Assembly (NCBI GenBank): GCA_018398805.1
Contig: JAGFBZ010001895.1
Span: 558,001 to 622,000 of the forward strand
Reading direction: 5' to 3'
Length of the DNA: 64,000 bases
From: Hirundichthys speculiger
Taxonomy: Eukaryota; Chordata; Actinopteri; Beloniformes; Exocoetidae
The notes under the pieces were generated by a model that searched no databases, was not told the DNA's origin, and saw only the letters and a list, made by a program, of their open reading frames with translations. Positions 53,940 to 64,000 of this stretch are shown here, piece after piece. Made by a program: the position numbers and the translations under genes. Within the stretch, counting starts at the first letter, position 1. Every line of letters starts with the position of its first letter.

Positions 53940-56090
53940 AACCTTCATTGAGGCTTCTCTGAGTTGACCTCAACTATCAGCAAAGCTAAGCCATCTTCGT
54001 GTCTGTTGGATCCCATCCCAACTCGACTGCTCAAAGATGTCATGTTCTTTATTGGTACATCAATTTTGGATCAGATTAACCTCTCTCTAAAATCAGGATG
54101 TGTACCACAAATTTTTAAAGTTGCAGTTATAAAACCTTTGCTTGAGAAACCATTTCTTGATCCAGACATTTTGGCAAAGTATAGACCAATATCCAACCTT
54201 CCATTTATCTTTAAAATTCTGGAAAAAGTAGTTGCAAGCCAGCTAGGAGACAACCTGTATAGAAATTATCTATTTGAAGTTTTTCAGTCAGGCTTCAGAA
54301 TACATCATAGCACAGAAACGCTGCTGGTTAGAGTAACCAACGATCTCCTCATGGCCTCAGACAATGGATTAGTTTCTGTCCTTGTTCTGCTGGAGCTCAG
54401 TGCTGCTTTGATACCATTGATCACGGCCTTTTGCTGCATAGATTAGAGCACACTGTTGGAATTAAAGGGACAGGCATTAGGCTGATTTAAGTCATACTTA
54501 TCTGACAGGTTCCAGTTCGTCCATATTAATGACGTTTCTTCTGCATGGACAAGGGTCTGCTATGGCATCCCACAGGGTTCAGTGTTGGGACCAATCCTTT
54601 TCACTTTATACATGCTGCCTTTGGGAAAAAATTATCCAGAACCACGGCATAAACTTTCATTGCTACACTGATGATACGCAGCTGCACTTATCCATGAAAC
54701 CAGAGGAAGTAAAACCATTGGCCAAACTTCTAGGGTGCCTTAATGACATTAAGACCTGGATGTCTTCAAACTTTTTACTTTTAAATTCAGATAAAACAGT
54801 ATTTGTCTTTGGTCCCAATCACCTGAGGAATGGATTGACTGATTTTACGCTGGCTTCCAGCACAGCTGTGAAAAACCTTGGAGTCAATTTTGATCAGGAT
54901 ATGTCATTTAAGCAGCATATTAATCAGGTTTGCAAGACAGCCTTTTTTCATCTCTGAAATATTGCCAAGATTAGGAGCATCCTCTCCCAAGGTGATGCTG
55001 AAAAATTAATCCACGGGTTTGTCAGCTCTAGACTGAATTATTGTAATGCATTGTTAGCAGGATATCCGAAAACTCGCTGAACACCCTCCAACTGATCCAG
55101 AATGCAGCAGCGAGGGTGCTGACAGGAATCCATAAGTGAGATCACGTCTCTCTATTAGCCTCCCTCTATTGGCTTCCAGTGAAATTTCAAATTAAGTTTA
55201 AAATTCTGCTTCTCGCATATAAGGTCCTTTATGGCCTAGCTCCGCGCTATTTACAAGACTTGATAGCATGTTATGCTCCTAATAGAGTTCTCTGCTCTCA
55301 GAGTGCAGGATTACTCGTCGTTCCTAGAATATCTAAAAGTAGATTTGGAGGACGGGCCTTCTGCTACCAGGCAGCTTTATTATGGAACCAGCTACCAATC
55401 TGGGTTAAGGAGGCTGACACTACTTCCATTTTTAAAACTAAATTGAAAACATTTCTGTTTAGTAAAGCCTACAGTTAGTCTAAACTATAGTGTGTAGGGG
55501 CTAATAGTTATAGCTATAATTATAGGAGCTAAGACTAGAGTAGGCTCATCTTAATCACAGCCTTCGTCAAGCTATGCTGCTATAGGCCTACGCTGCAGGG
55601 GGACACGCCAACATGATCTGCTGAGCGGTGTCTCCTCGCTCTTCTCTCCCTTCCCTTTCCTCCTCCCTTCTTTCTCCAGCTCAATCCATAGTAAATTAGG
55701 AGCACTTCGTAACTGTGCTCCATTTTCTTTCCTATAGTTTGTTGTGCTGTTTTGCCCCCCTTTTTCTCTTTTCTTTCTGTATGTTTCCAGCCCAGAGTTT
55801 CCTGAGTTGCATGCTGACTTGCAGTTCCATCCTCTGTCCATCCCATTGCTTACTTCCACCTGTATGTGTAGATGTGTTCGGGGTGCCGACTGGGTGACCG
55901 GCAATCTAGTCCTCTGACCATCTCATCTCAGTGCTGCTACCTGCATTTGTTTATGTAGTCATTTCATTCAGTCATTTGTGTGCCATCCTCTCTCTGTCCT
56001 AACTCCCCTCTTTTTCTTTCTGTACCCAGCTGGCCTTCAGCAGGAAGATGATACCGGGGATAGCAGCAGCTGGATAACGCTTCCTAAAAG
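53940..56090 (+). mobile_element. 5'-truncated L2-like LINE, reverse transcriptase in three frames
   Basis: Reverse transcriptase motifs in order: [12 protein letters not shown] and [20 protein letters not shown] (frame of 53964-54446), [15 protein letters not shown], then after a shift [16 protein letters not shown] and [10 protein letters not shown] (the catalytic box, here YTDD rather than the usual YADD; 54529-54957). After another break comes LLLAYKVLYGLAPRYLQDLI to WNQLPIWVKEAD (55179-55478). A long 3' tail rich in TAGTTATAGCTATAATTATA and C/T stretches follows. The endonuclease is absent. Frameshifts and a stop make it inactive; the 3' end is approximate. Confidence 0.85.
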
Positions 56091-56094
56091 TAAG

Positions 56095-57690
56095 CAAATA
56101 TTCCTTCAATTGAAATTGAAACTGATGTTTCAGTATGGAAGAGTCCTTTGTGTTGCTTAAAGAAAAAAAATGTAATTAGTGATTTTTTTTTTATTGTTAT
56201 CAAAAAAGAAACTCCAACATTGATTTTATTTATTTATTCATTTTTATTTTTACTCTTTATGTACATAAACCATGTAGAAAAACTGTGTTCCAAACTAAAG
56301 GATTTCTTTACAATCGTGTACTCTATAGAAGATCTTTGTCCGTGATGGGGAGAGTCTGAATGTATCCCAGCAGGCGTCCCAGTTGATTGGACAGGCCTGG
56401 CTGCCTGACTTGCTGGCCCAGAGTGTCATCGCCCTTTATCATGCCTCTCAGCTCCTTTCACTTCTACTTGCTGTGCCAATACAAGTACACGGCTGCTTGT
56501 GAGTGATACATGGTCGAACCTTTTTACTGGCAAACCGGGGAGTCTGGATGAAATTGTTTTACTTAAAATAATTAAGAAAAAACATGTAGATATGTAGCCT
56601 AAAAAAAAATTATCCACAGTTAAGCCTCTGTGATGCAGTTGCTATGGCAACTATGATAGAAATAGACGTGTATCTGCAAGGGAATGGAATGTATTGAACT
56701 GTTGGTTAGAAACAGAGATGTTACGCTGTGTGATTGACAGGTTAAGTGCATGGCTAAACACAGATGCTGTGCATGTTTGTGAGATACAGACTGGAGTTCT
56801 GTGATTGTGTGTGTGTGTTTCTGTGTACGTAGGCCTATGTTGTGGTGACTGAGAGTGTGTATATAAGAGAGATACTGCATGTGTGACACACTGCAGTATA
56901 TGAAAAGTGCAGCACCATGGACGGGGGGCATAGGGCACATCATTACGATGGCTGGAGAGTGTGAGCGGGTCTGTGCTGCACTCGCTGGCCCTGTGTGAGA
57001 GCAGATAAGCTGAGGCAGAGACAACACAATAAATTTAATGGGAACAGGATTCTGTTTGTTGCATCTCTATTGTTGTCCTGGCAGTCATGATGTTCCAGGA
57101 GTATTGGCTCAGACATTGATCAACTGCTTGAAATCATTGATAAGTGAATTTTTTCTTTCTTTTTTTTTTTAAATGCAAAAACCAGACACTATCAAACAAC
57201 TGCAAATGTTAATGAGTGTCATCCATTGCACAGCAATTTTCTCCCAAATCTTCAATCTGTTGCTTTGTTCACTACAGACTCAACCTTGCATTCCTTTCAG
57301 TCCTCTCTCCTCTCCATATATATACCAGTGGACCCTGGTGCCTTAATTAGCCTCATTCACTTTCATTTGAGGCAAGAACAAAGGAGCAGTAGCAACATGC
57401 TCAATGCAAAAAGAAATCGCATTTGAAACATTCATATAATCCGAGATTTTGGAGGCAGAAATACGCGAAAATCAATGAAACAGCAAAAGCTTGAGAGAAG
57501 GAGGGGTGGTGGAGGGATGTGATGGAGAGAGATGAGGGAGGGGGTGCAGGAATATGAGAGTGTATGCATTTTCAAGGCGGTCTTTCTGTTGCGAGAAAAA
57601 AAAACAGTAGTCTGACAGGAAAACGAATAGCTCGAGCTGCTGATGAAGGCATGGAAATGCAATTAAGTGACGGAAACTGACGTCTGAAAG
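56095..57690. other. Intergenic sequence upstream of the second gene
   Basis: AT-rich with a GT microsatellite at about 56804-56820 and a purine-rich stretch at 57490-57550. No gene recognised. Confidence 0.45.
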
Positions 57691-58200
57691 CTCTGCGTGT
57701 GAACGGAGGCTCGGGAGAAGGCAGCGTGTTTAATTTTAGTTGAAGATAGGTGGAATCACCTCAGCGGCGTGTGAAAGAAGGAGAGAGGAGAGGGAACAAG
57801 AGGGGAGGGGGCGGGGGTGTATGGACCTCGCTGGTTACGGGACCCACAGGCACCCCGATTGTGCTCCGCTCTCATCATTTTTTTTTGAGGGGAGGACAAA
57901 AGGGAAAAAAAACGGGATTGAAACAGCAAGAAAGGCCCGGGATCTGAGTGTCGTGACGGGGGTGCCCCCCGGTTTCGCCGCCGCTGTTCGGGCTCGTCTG
58001 GACTCAGAAGGCTGAGGGCAGGAGCGGCGGAGCGGTCGACTCGAGTCTGGGGTTTCCTGCCACAGCAGCGGGATTGTCACAAAACAGCCTTTCACTCTTC
58101 GAGGGGCCTTGTATCGCTGCGTTCTCAGGTATGCTTTAGCTAGCCCGCCTCTGACCGACTCGCCTCTGCCTGGCGAGAGTTAGCCGTGTTTATAAAAAGA
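57690..58200 (+). promoter_or_regulatory. CpG-rich promoter region of the TCF20-like gene
   Basis: GC content and CpG density rise sharply against AT-rich surroundings, with many CG dinucleotides at 57960-58130 (for example CGGTTTCGCCGCCGCTGTTC). No TATA box is evident. The position directly upstream of a splice donor at 58129 fits a CpG-island promoter with a transcription start at roughly 57700-57950. Confidence 0.55.
57750..58128 (+). other. Probable non-coding first exon of the TCF20-like gene
   Basis: The CpG-rich block ends at CTCAG|GTATGC (donor at 58129). The start is a guess. The open frames inside (57740-58015 and its overlaps) are Arg/Gly-rich and match nothing, so this is taken as 5' UTR, as in TCF20 and RAI1, whose coding starts lie in a later exon. 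Confidence 0.4.
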
Positions 58201-58890
58201 AAATGTCAGACTGTTTTGTAACGCAGAACTCACGCCAGCTCTCTCCACAGAATACGTTATTTATGCTAGCTAACCATCTACCCAGAGCCCCTCTGAATTT
58301 CTGGGGGGGTATAACATCTGTACTTAATCACCTCTCCTCAGTAGCTAAACGCTGCTTGGCTGCCTGTGACTTTAGCCTGCTATAACTATCGCTTTGTAAC
58401 ACAATATGCTTGTAATAACGTAATAAATATCAACAACCAGACTTGGGGAGATGCTAACCAGTGCTTCTAGCTTAGCTAGCTCCCATCTTATGCAGCTAAC
58501 TCGCATATTTAATTTGAGGTATTTCAGCTAACGCTAACCTTTTCATGGCTAAAATAGGCAGCACTACAACCCTGATTGCAATGCGTTATATATTATTATC
58601 GGCTGATGTTGCAACCACGGTTGTGGTACAAAGCAGCGTTTTGTTGATGGTAGTGTGTCAGACCATACAAATAAAACCGAGCTGGGTCATTCTCTGCAAA
58701 AACACTGCGTACGCTTTTATCAATTAGGCAGCTATGCAGTTGATTGAGTTGCTGACAGACTGCACTGAGCCGGTTTTTATTATTATTGCTGCACTGTTCG
58801 TGTGTGCTGGATGCTGCTGCCTGGCCGTGCACAGTGAGATGCTGTGATTAATTAGTAATCTTGAAATGGCCTATTAAACGATTGGAGAGC
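58130..58890. other. First intron of the TCF20-like gene, 5' part
   Basis: AT-rich with many AGCTAAC/TAGCTAGC patches; no repeat family or exon recognised. Confidence 0.4.
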
Positions 58891-59199
58891 CATGGAAGCC
58901 TAATTCTGCCACCGTGAGGAGAAAAAAGAAAATAAGTTGAGAGCAAAAATAATGAGATACTCTCAAAATTATGACTTGGTATCAAATAATTTTGATTTAC
59001 TAATTCTGAATTATGAGATACTCTCTCACATGTCATCTCACATCAGCCACAGCTCAGTAAAAACAATTACACTAACCAGAGCAGAAATGGGCAAACATCA
59101 TAGGCGGGTTTTCATAAGCAGTGGTCCGAGGTAAAACCTAGGGGCCGGAGTTATAGCAGGGCCACCCTCCTCCTCGTTAGTTTCAGCACTGTGTCTCCA

Positions 59200-59575
59200 G
59201 CTTATAGGTTAATGGCTTATTTATCATTCTGCCTAGGCTATGCACATGCCCCGTGGCATGTGTGGTGTTTACCCCCTCCCTGCTCACACGTATGTGCTGA
59301 AAGCATCATCACCATTGGTCTCTGCAGGCTTTGAACAAAGGTGACATCAAGCATTGGAATTGTGGGCTTGCGTTGCTTCCATCAAAAGTTGTGGAATTTT
59401 CAACTTTTCATGCTTCAACGCAAGTGTACCGCCAGTGAAATTGTGACTGCACAGCTAGAGCTAACCAGTGACATTGTAAACGGGGCGGGACTGACTCAAA
59501 ACACGTCGCTTATTTGTGCAGCGAGCAGTCAAGAAATTTGATTGGTTGTTTTTGATATGATGAAGGTACATCAGA
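59200..59575 (+). mobile_element. Truncated Harbinger-like copy, tandem to the next
   Basis: Shares GTGCTGAAAGCATCATCACC, TGTCTCTGCAGGCTTT-like and GTGACTGCACAGCTAGAGCT blocks, in order, with 59610-59830. Lacks a clear left terminal repeat. The two diverged copies lie head to tail. Confidence 0.55.
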
Positions 59576-59577
59576 AA

Positions 59578-60279
59578 CCTGATTTATGCTTCTGTGTAGC
59601 AGATATGCACGTAGGCTGTGCATGCGCTGAAAGCATTGTCAGCATTGGTGTCTGTAGGCTTTAAATGGGTTGATGTCAAGCTCTGCCAAACTGAATTGTG
59701 AGTTCTATGCATCGTGGTGACAGCATTGCTCCTGTCGAAAGTTGGGGGTTTCCAGTTTTTCTTATTATAACACAAGCATCAGCCAATCAAACTGTGACTA
59801 CACAGCTAGAGCTAGCCAATGAAGTTGTACACAGGACTGATTCAAAGCACGCAGCTTACACCATCAACCACTAGAGGGCAGTGCAGGTTATTTTCTGCAT
59901 CGCTGTAGCAAAAAGTGTTGAGCTTCCTTTTTGTTTACTTCCTTTATATAGTTTAGACATAGCAACAAAACAAATAAAAGCACATCTTACATGAGTTGGT
60001 GTTGATAAATGTTGAGCATCTGACGTTTTTACAGACATTGCAGCTAACTGTCGTTCTACTTAACATGAAAACGACAAATAAAAAGTAGCAGCCGGAAATA
60101 CAGACAAAGAACAACAAATCTACCTTGCGGACAAACCGCATTTACTTGCGGTCTCTGTCAGCGCTACACATAGTTACAATTGGAAAGAAGTGCATGTCAG
60201 TGTCACTATAGCTTAGAGCTGAGGGTTCACAACTATGGCGTAGGTACGCCTTCACTTCAACACAGAAGTATAAATCAGG
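59578..60279 (+). mobile_element. Harbinger-like non-autonomous element, 702 bp
   Basis: Inverted ends: CCTGATTTATGCTTCTGTGT at 59578 and, read inward from 60279, CCTGATTTATACTTCTGTGT. Only one base differs in 20. These ends are typical of PIF/Harbinger MITEs in fish. No transposase is encoded. Confidence 0.7.
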
Positions 60280-60911
60280 CTGAAGAACAACTCACTTAGC
60301 AAACTACCACTCCATACCACTCGATGGGAGTAGTGCACCACTTTCACTGTTTGCCAACAGGAAAACAAACAGGAACAACAGGAGGAGCTGAAGTGGTTGC
60401 TGGGTTTCTGTTTGCATACACTGCAGTGGTAGCGATGAACCACCCCCCCCCACTCCCCACCCAGCCGTTTTTTTGGCCGCTCTGAGTACCTAACCCACAG
60501 CAGGGATGTGTTTTGGCCCCGTAGAGGTTCCTGAAAAATCTTATTGCGGAGCTGTTCTTGATTATGAAGACACATCCTAACCATCAAGGCACCGTAAAAC
60601 TACCCGGGGCCCCCACTAACGGAAACACACCTCATACTGGAGACGAAAGCCAAGAGCCTCTGCATTCATGAGAGCTGCCATCTTGTTTCTCCATTAAGTC
60701 CTAATTATGAGTCATTCAGTAAAAATTACAATATAGTCATAATTGTGAGATACTAAGTCATAATTATGATGTAGTAAGCGGAAATTAGGAGGTAATACAT
60801 CACAATAATTAAATAGTAAGTCATTATTTTGAGATAGTATCTCAGTATTTTAACTTATAGGGTCTTGGGTTTTTTTTTTTTCTTCACAGTGGCTGATATG
60901 GGTTTCCATGG

Positions 60912-62127
60912 AAATAATCACTAGCACGAGTCAGAAATCTAAAACCTTGTGAAGTAATGTTTGATATTGAACTTTGTGTGCCTGAGTTTGATTGATTAGG
61001 TATGATAGCCATGTTTTGTGGCCATTTTTGCCATTTTTACAGCATGTTTTACATTCAAAATCCCACTACTTTCTTTGTGTAAATATTTGTTATTTGGTGG
61101 CCTCTGTGTGGCCACCTGCAGCAGTTTTAGAGCTTATAACCATTTTACAATGTATTTGAAACAGACAAGAAAGACTTGTGCTATAAATGGCAATTAAAGT
61201 TCCTGAAACCATAAAGGTTGTTTTATCCCTTAAATTATCTCACATCATGGGAAAATCCCATTAAAACCAATATAAAACACTAAAGTTAATGTTATTTTTA
61301 GTGTCAGTCTTTACAGTGGGATATGGACTTCCCTTGTCTCGACTCCACAAAGTTGTTTGTTTACACATGAGGAAGACTTTGCGACCTTGTGTGTGTTGCT
61401 TTGTTGTCTTAGCTACATCACCCACATTACTCTCCAGCAAAGCTATTTGCAAAAGACTGGATGAGACATCTGAAGCTGGCATTGTTGAGGTGCCAACCAG
61501 TATGAAGGCTGCACTCACAGTTCACATTAAAATGGGGCGATGATACAAAGCAGGGTTCATATTAATGCAAGGAATTAGGAATTCTTTTAACTGATGTTAG
61601 GCGTTTAATGGCTCATGTTGGCAGCATGAAGTAATGTTTACACTAGTGCTGTAATGATAAATACTCTATACTTGTCTTGAGCTGATGTGATTATATTTGG
61701 TATTGATCCCAAATGTAAATATAATTATAAGAATTGCTGATGTAACATGAAATATTTGATTGATCAGTTTAGTTATTTTTCAAAGAAATATGGCCCCTAG
61801 AAGAAATTAAGTAATTGAGAAATAAAGTAATCTAATGTTCATGGAGGTCTTAGCAAACACTAAACATCGACATCAATATCAATAATTGTGTTTCTAACTG
61901 CTTTATTCGTTAAGCCACGTTCACTAGTGAACTGCTACAATTAAATCTATCAATGAAAACAATCTGGATATTGAAATATAAAATTGTCCCTTTTCTGAGA
62001 TGCGTTATTTTGTGACCAGGCCAATTATCAGTGTGGTCTTTCATTTGCTGTAGTAGAGCTTTACCACCTAGTACCACAGTAAATGTTGCTATTGCTAACT
62101 CTTTTGGTTTGTCTTTTGTATTTACAG
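60912..62127. other. Intron of the TCF20-like gene, no feature recognised
   Basis: AT-rich. The open frames on both strands at 61261-61543 overlap and have no known domain. Confidence 0.4.
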
Positions 62128-62317
62128 AAGTGTGACGACTTCTGGTCAGCAGCTCATGGACAATGAACTCAGATGCATGGAAATACTCGAAGGAAACAGA
62201 ATACAGAAGCTCGGATTAATGGAACCTAAAGTGGACTAAATGGATTATCCTTATTTTTGAAAATTGTTGTCATGGAACGATTTAAAATTAAATAATGGTT
62301 GAGAGAAAACAGCAAAG
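62128..62317 (+). other. Probable non-coding second exon of the TCF20-like gene
   Basis: Acceptor TTTGTATTTACAG at 62115-62127 and a strong donor AAAG|GTAAGA at 62318 bound a 190-nt segment. It has stops in all frames and contains a 27-codon upstream ORF (62156-62239). It is read as 5' UTR. It could instead be a chance pair of splice-like sites. Confidence 0.4.
62156..62239 (+). promoter_or_regulatory. Upstream ORF in the predicted 5' UTR
   Basis: ATG in context CTCATGG opens a 27-codon frame (MDNELRCMEILEGNRIQKLG and seven more residues) ending TAA. If the exon is real this would be translated before the main start and could reduce its use. Confidence 0.3.
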
Positions 62318-63349
62318 GTAAGACGGCTAAATGCTGAAGATGCAGGATGGCACCAGGAGAATCCTGAGCACAGTCAAAAGAAGAACATCATTTAGTAGGG
62401 ACCAAATAGTCCTGCAGGCCTAATGAATGCATGCACCCGATAAAGCATTTCTCACTGCATCCAAGAGCTGGTGAGAACATCCATGGAGGGTTTGCCTCTG
62501 GGAGTGTTTATTGAGGGTCTGCATTCAAACCTCTCGATTCTGCTACTGGAGTTTTTGTCTCACACAGGTGTGAGTCAGGTCCAGAAAAACTTCCACATGT
62601 TCACGAACTGAAGGACTGCTCCAACGTAAAACAGTCTCAATGGTAGTTTTTGAGATTTGTTTTCTTTTCTTTTCTTCTGCAATCGGATCACATCTCAGTT
62701 CAATCCTTGAGTAGCTCTGCTTGCTTGAGCTGATATCAGAGTGGAGAGCATCCACGTAAAGACATTTAAGGTTGAAAGTCTCACATTGTGACGTCGCAGT
62801 CATCCATGTTATCATCGTTTTCTCTGTGCCAAACTGCTTCAGCTGCTTGTGGATCAAAGCTCATTTGAAATCTTAAAATTTCACAAGTAGAAATTTTCTT
62901 CAGTATTTCTCTCGTTTAAAAAGTCTTTTTTTTTTTTTAAACCCACGTATGAAAGGAAGTTTTCAAGAGGACACAACCTACAATTACATTGAAAATGGAA
63001 GCTTTTTAAGATTTTGGGAATTCTTCGTTATTGGTAAAATCATCAGCATTTCAACCTTATTTTCCACAATCTCCAAAAAGTGATTATTTCATCTGAAATA
63101 TATACATATATATATATATAAACATATATATATTTATGTATATTAATTTCTTCAGATCTTTAGTGGTTTTCAAAAACATGTCCTTGTTTTACTGCCAAGC
63201 TGTAGACTCTCTTTATGGGTAGTGCCACAAGCCTTCCAGGTTTTGATCTAACATTCCCTGCTAAAGACACTGACAGACATTTCCGTTATTTTTTAAATTT
63301 CTTTAATATTTTTTTTTAAATCCAAACTTGGTGGAGGGGGGAAAAAATA
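62318..63349. other. Probable intron before the coding exon
   Basis: AT-rich, with a TA microsatellite at about 63101-63145. A T-rich stretch at 63288-63317 followed by GGTGGAG at 63330-63336 could be the acceptor of the coding exon. Confidence 0.35.
63101..63145. repeat. TA/TATATG microsatellite
   Basis: Alternating TA with occasional TATACA and TATTTA variants over about 45 nt. Confidence 0.8.
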
Positions 63350-64000
63350 ATGCAGAATTTCTCAAACAGTCCAGTTCCCCCTTCTGTCCCTCCTGGGTTC
63401 AGTGGGAGGGCTGTAGGCGGACCTCCATATCCCCCTCAGCCAGCGGAGCCCCAGATCTCCCCAAGGATGACTGATGATTATGGAGGGATGCAGCAGCAAA
63501 GTCTGCACAGAGGCCATCACCACCCAAGTCAGGCCAGCCACATGCTCGCTTATAGTGCGAGAAACAGAGGAGCTGTGGAGCCACCACCAACACAGGGTAA
63601 CATTCACAGTGGCACCAGCAACCCCTATCGGAAGGAAGCAATGGAATACTATTTTTCAATGGGTGGAAAGGACAGGCACAGAAGGGGAGCTATGGCTTAT
63701 GGGGGAGGCTTTGGGTACCCCAGTATTGATGGACATATATCTCACCAGTACCGGCATCCTGGACCAAGTTCTGTGCCATCATCTGGCCTGATGTCACCAT
63801 ATCCAATAGACTATGCCTCTAGTGCTGGTTCAGCTGGAGGTGCTGGAGCATTCTCTCCTTCTCACCAGTATAATATGAGTCAGAACCCTTCAATGCAGTC
63901 AGTTCCAGGTGCTCAAATGCAACACAGACAGCACGGGCAGACATTTCCAGCTATCCACCATGGACAGCAGCATAGGAGCTATCCACACTCTGGGCACAGA
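63350..64000 (+). CDS. tcf20: TCF20/RAI1-family-like nuclear protein, N-terminal part
   Basis: Opens with ATG at 63350 (MQNFSNSPVPPSVPPGFSGR) and stays open for 217 codons to the window end, so it is partial. An in-frame TAA at 63317 lies upstream, supporting this start. The protein is low-complexity, rich in Ser, Pro, Gly, His, Gln and Tyr. Landmarks: PRMTDDYGGMQQQSLHRGHH (residues about 39-58), NPYRKEAMEYYFSMGGKDRH (about 90-110), PSSGLMSPYPIDYASSAGS and MQHRQHGQTFPAIHHGQQHR. RKEAxxYYxxGxKD recalls the N-terminus of TCF20, and a large coding exon after non-coding 5' exons also fits TCF20 and RAI1, which are nuclear chromatin-associated regulators ending in a PHD-type domain. That domain would lie beyond the window. 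Family assignment is from memory and tentative; the coding call is firmer. Confidence 0.6.
   Translation, partial: MQNFSNSPVPPSVPPGFSGRAVGGPPYPPQPAEPQISPRMTDDYGGMQQQSLHRGHHHPSQASHMLAYSARNRGAVEPPPTQGNIHSGTSNPYRKEAMEYYFSMGGKDRHRRGAMAYGGGFGYPSIDGHISHQYRHPGPSSVPSSGLMSPYPIDYASSAGSAGGAGAFSPSHQYNMSQNPSMQSVPGAQMQHRQHGQTFPAIHHGQQHRSYPHSGHR

Larger units (their letters stand above)
58891..60911. mobile_element. Inverted-repeat MITE split by later insertions
   Basis: Left end CCATGGAAGCCTAATTCTGC then CACCGTGAGGAGAAAAAAG, and AATGAGATACTCTCAAAATT. The right end, read inward from 60911, is CCATGGAAACCCATATCAGC then CACTGTGAAGAA, and TGAGATACTATCTCAAAATA. The inner sequence repeats AAGTCATAATTATGA-like units, as in a common fish MITE. 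About 1.6 kb between roughly 59050 and 60700 is foreign, including the Harbinger-like copies. Confidence 0.65.

Noticed and set aside
57740..58015. Arg/Gly-rich open frame in the CpG-rich region
   Set aside because: Composition explains it; it has overlapping alternatives on both strands and no recognised similarity.

Overview
This is vertebrate, almost certainly teleost fish, genomic DNA. The signs are split genes with GT-AG introns, AT-rich non-coding sequence, and a dense mix of fish-type repeats: several Tc1/mariner-like families, hAT-like and Harbinger-like miniature elements, a tRNA-derived SINE, and two 5'-truncated LINEs. The species cannot be named from the sequence. No CRISPR array, operon, phage or other prokaryotic feature is present.

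Region 1 (1-33340, + strand) is the 3' part of an NMDA receptor subunit gene, grin2b (GluN2B). Nine coding exons at 4980-33340 run from the start of the glutamate-binding domain through the pore and the long cytoplasmic tail to the stop. All eight internal junctions use AG/GT sites and keep phase. The signal peptide and amino-terminal domain exons lie upstream of the window. The PDZ-binding end ESDV, the YEKL endocytic motif and the RRQHSYD phosphorylation motif identify the 2B subtype. The last exon as given carries one reading-frame break in a glycine-rich stretch at about 32345-32385. The introns hold Tc1-like transposons, a THAP zinc-finger remnant and a LINE fragment.

Region 2 (33341 to about 57700) is the grin2b 3' UTR and then repeat-rich intergenic DNA. 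The clearest items are a roughly 2.5 kb Tc1-like element (41828-44288) carrying two later insertions, one a SINE with an exact 11-bp target duplication; a palindromic hAT-like element (45519-45722); a perfect 19-bp hairpin (46484-46525); a long C tract (47470-47515); and an L2-like LINE (53940-56090).

Region 3 (about 57700-64000, + strand) is the 5' end of a second gene: a CpG-rich promoter with a non-coding first exon ending at 58128, a probable second non-coding exon (62128-62317) with a short upstream ORF, and a coding start at 63350 that stays open to the window end. The protein is rich in Gln, His, Ser, Pro, Gly and Tyr and resembles the N-terminus of the TCF20/RAI1 nuclear-protein family; the specific call tcf20 is tentative. 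Between its first two exons is a nest of miniature elements inside a longer inverted-repeat element (58891-60911).

The two genes act separately. The first encodes a synaptic glutamate-gated channel subunit and the second probably a chromatin or transcription regulator. Nothing in the window looks like a novel multi-gene system. The most informative oddities are the GluN2B tail (glycine expansion plus frame break), the nested transposon history and the THAP remnant.
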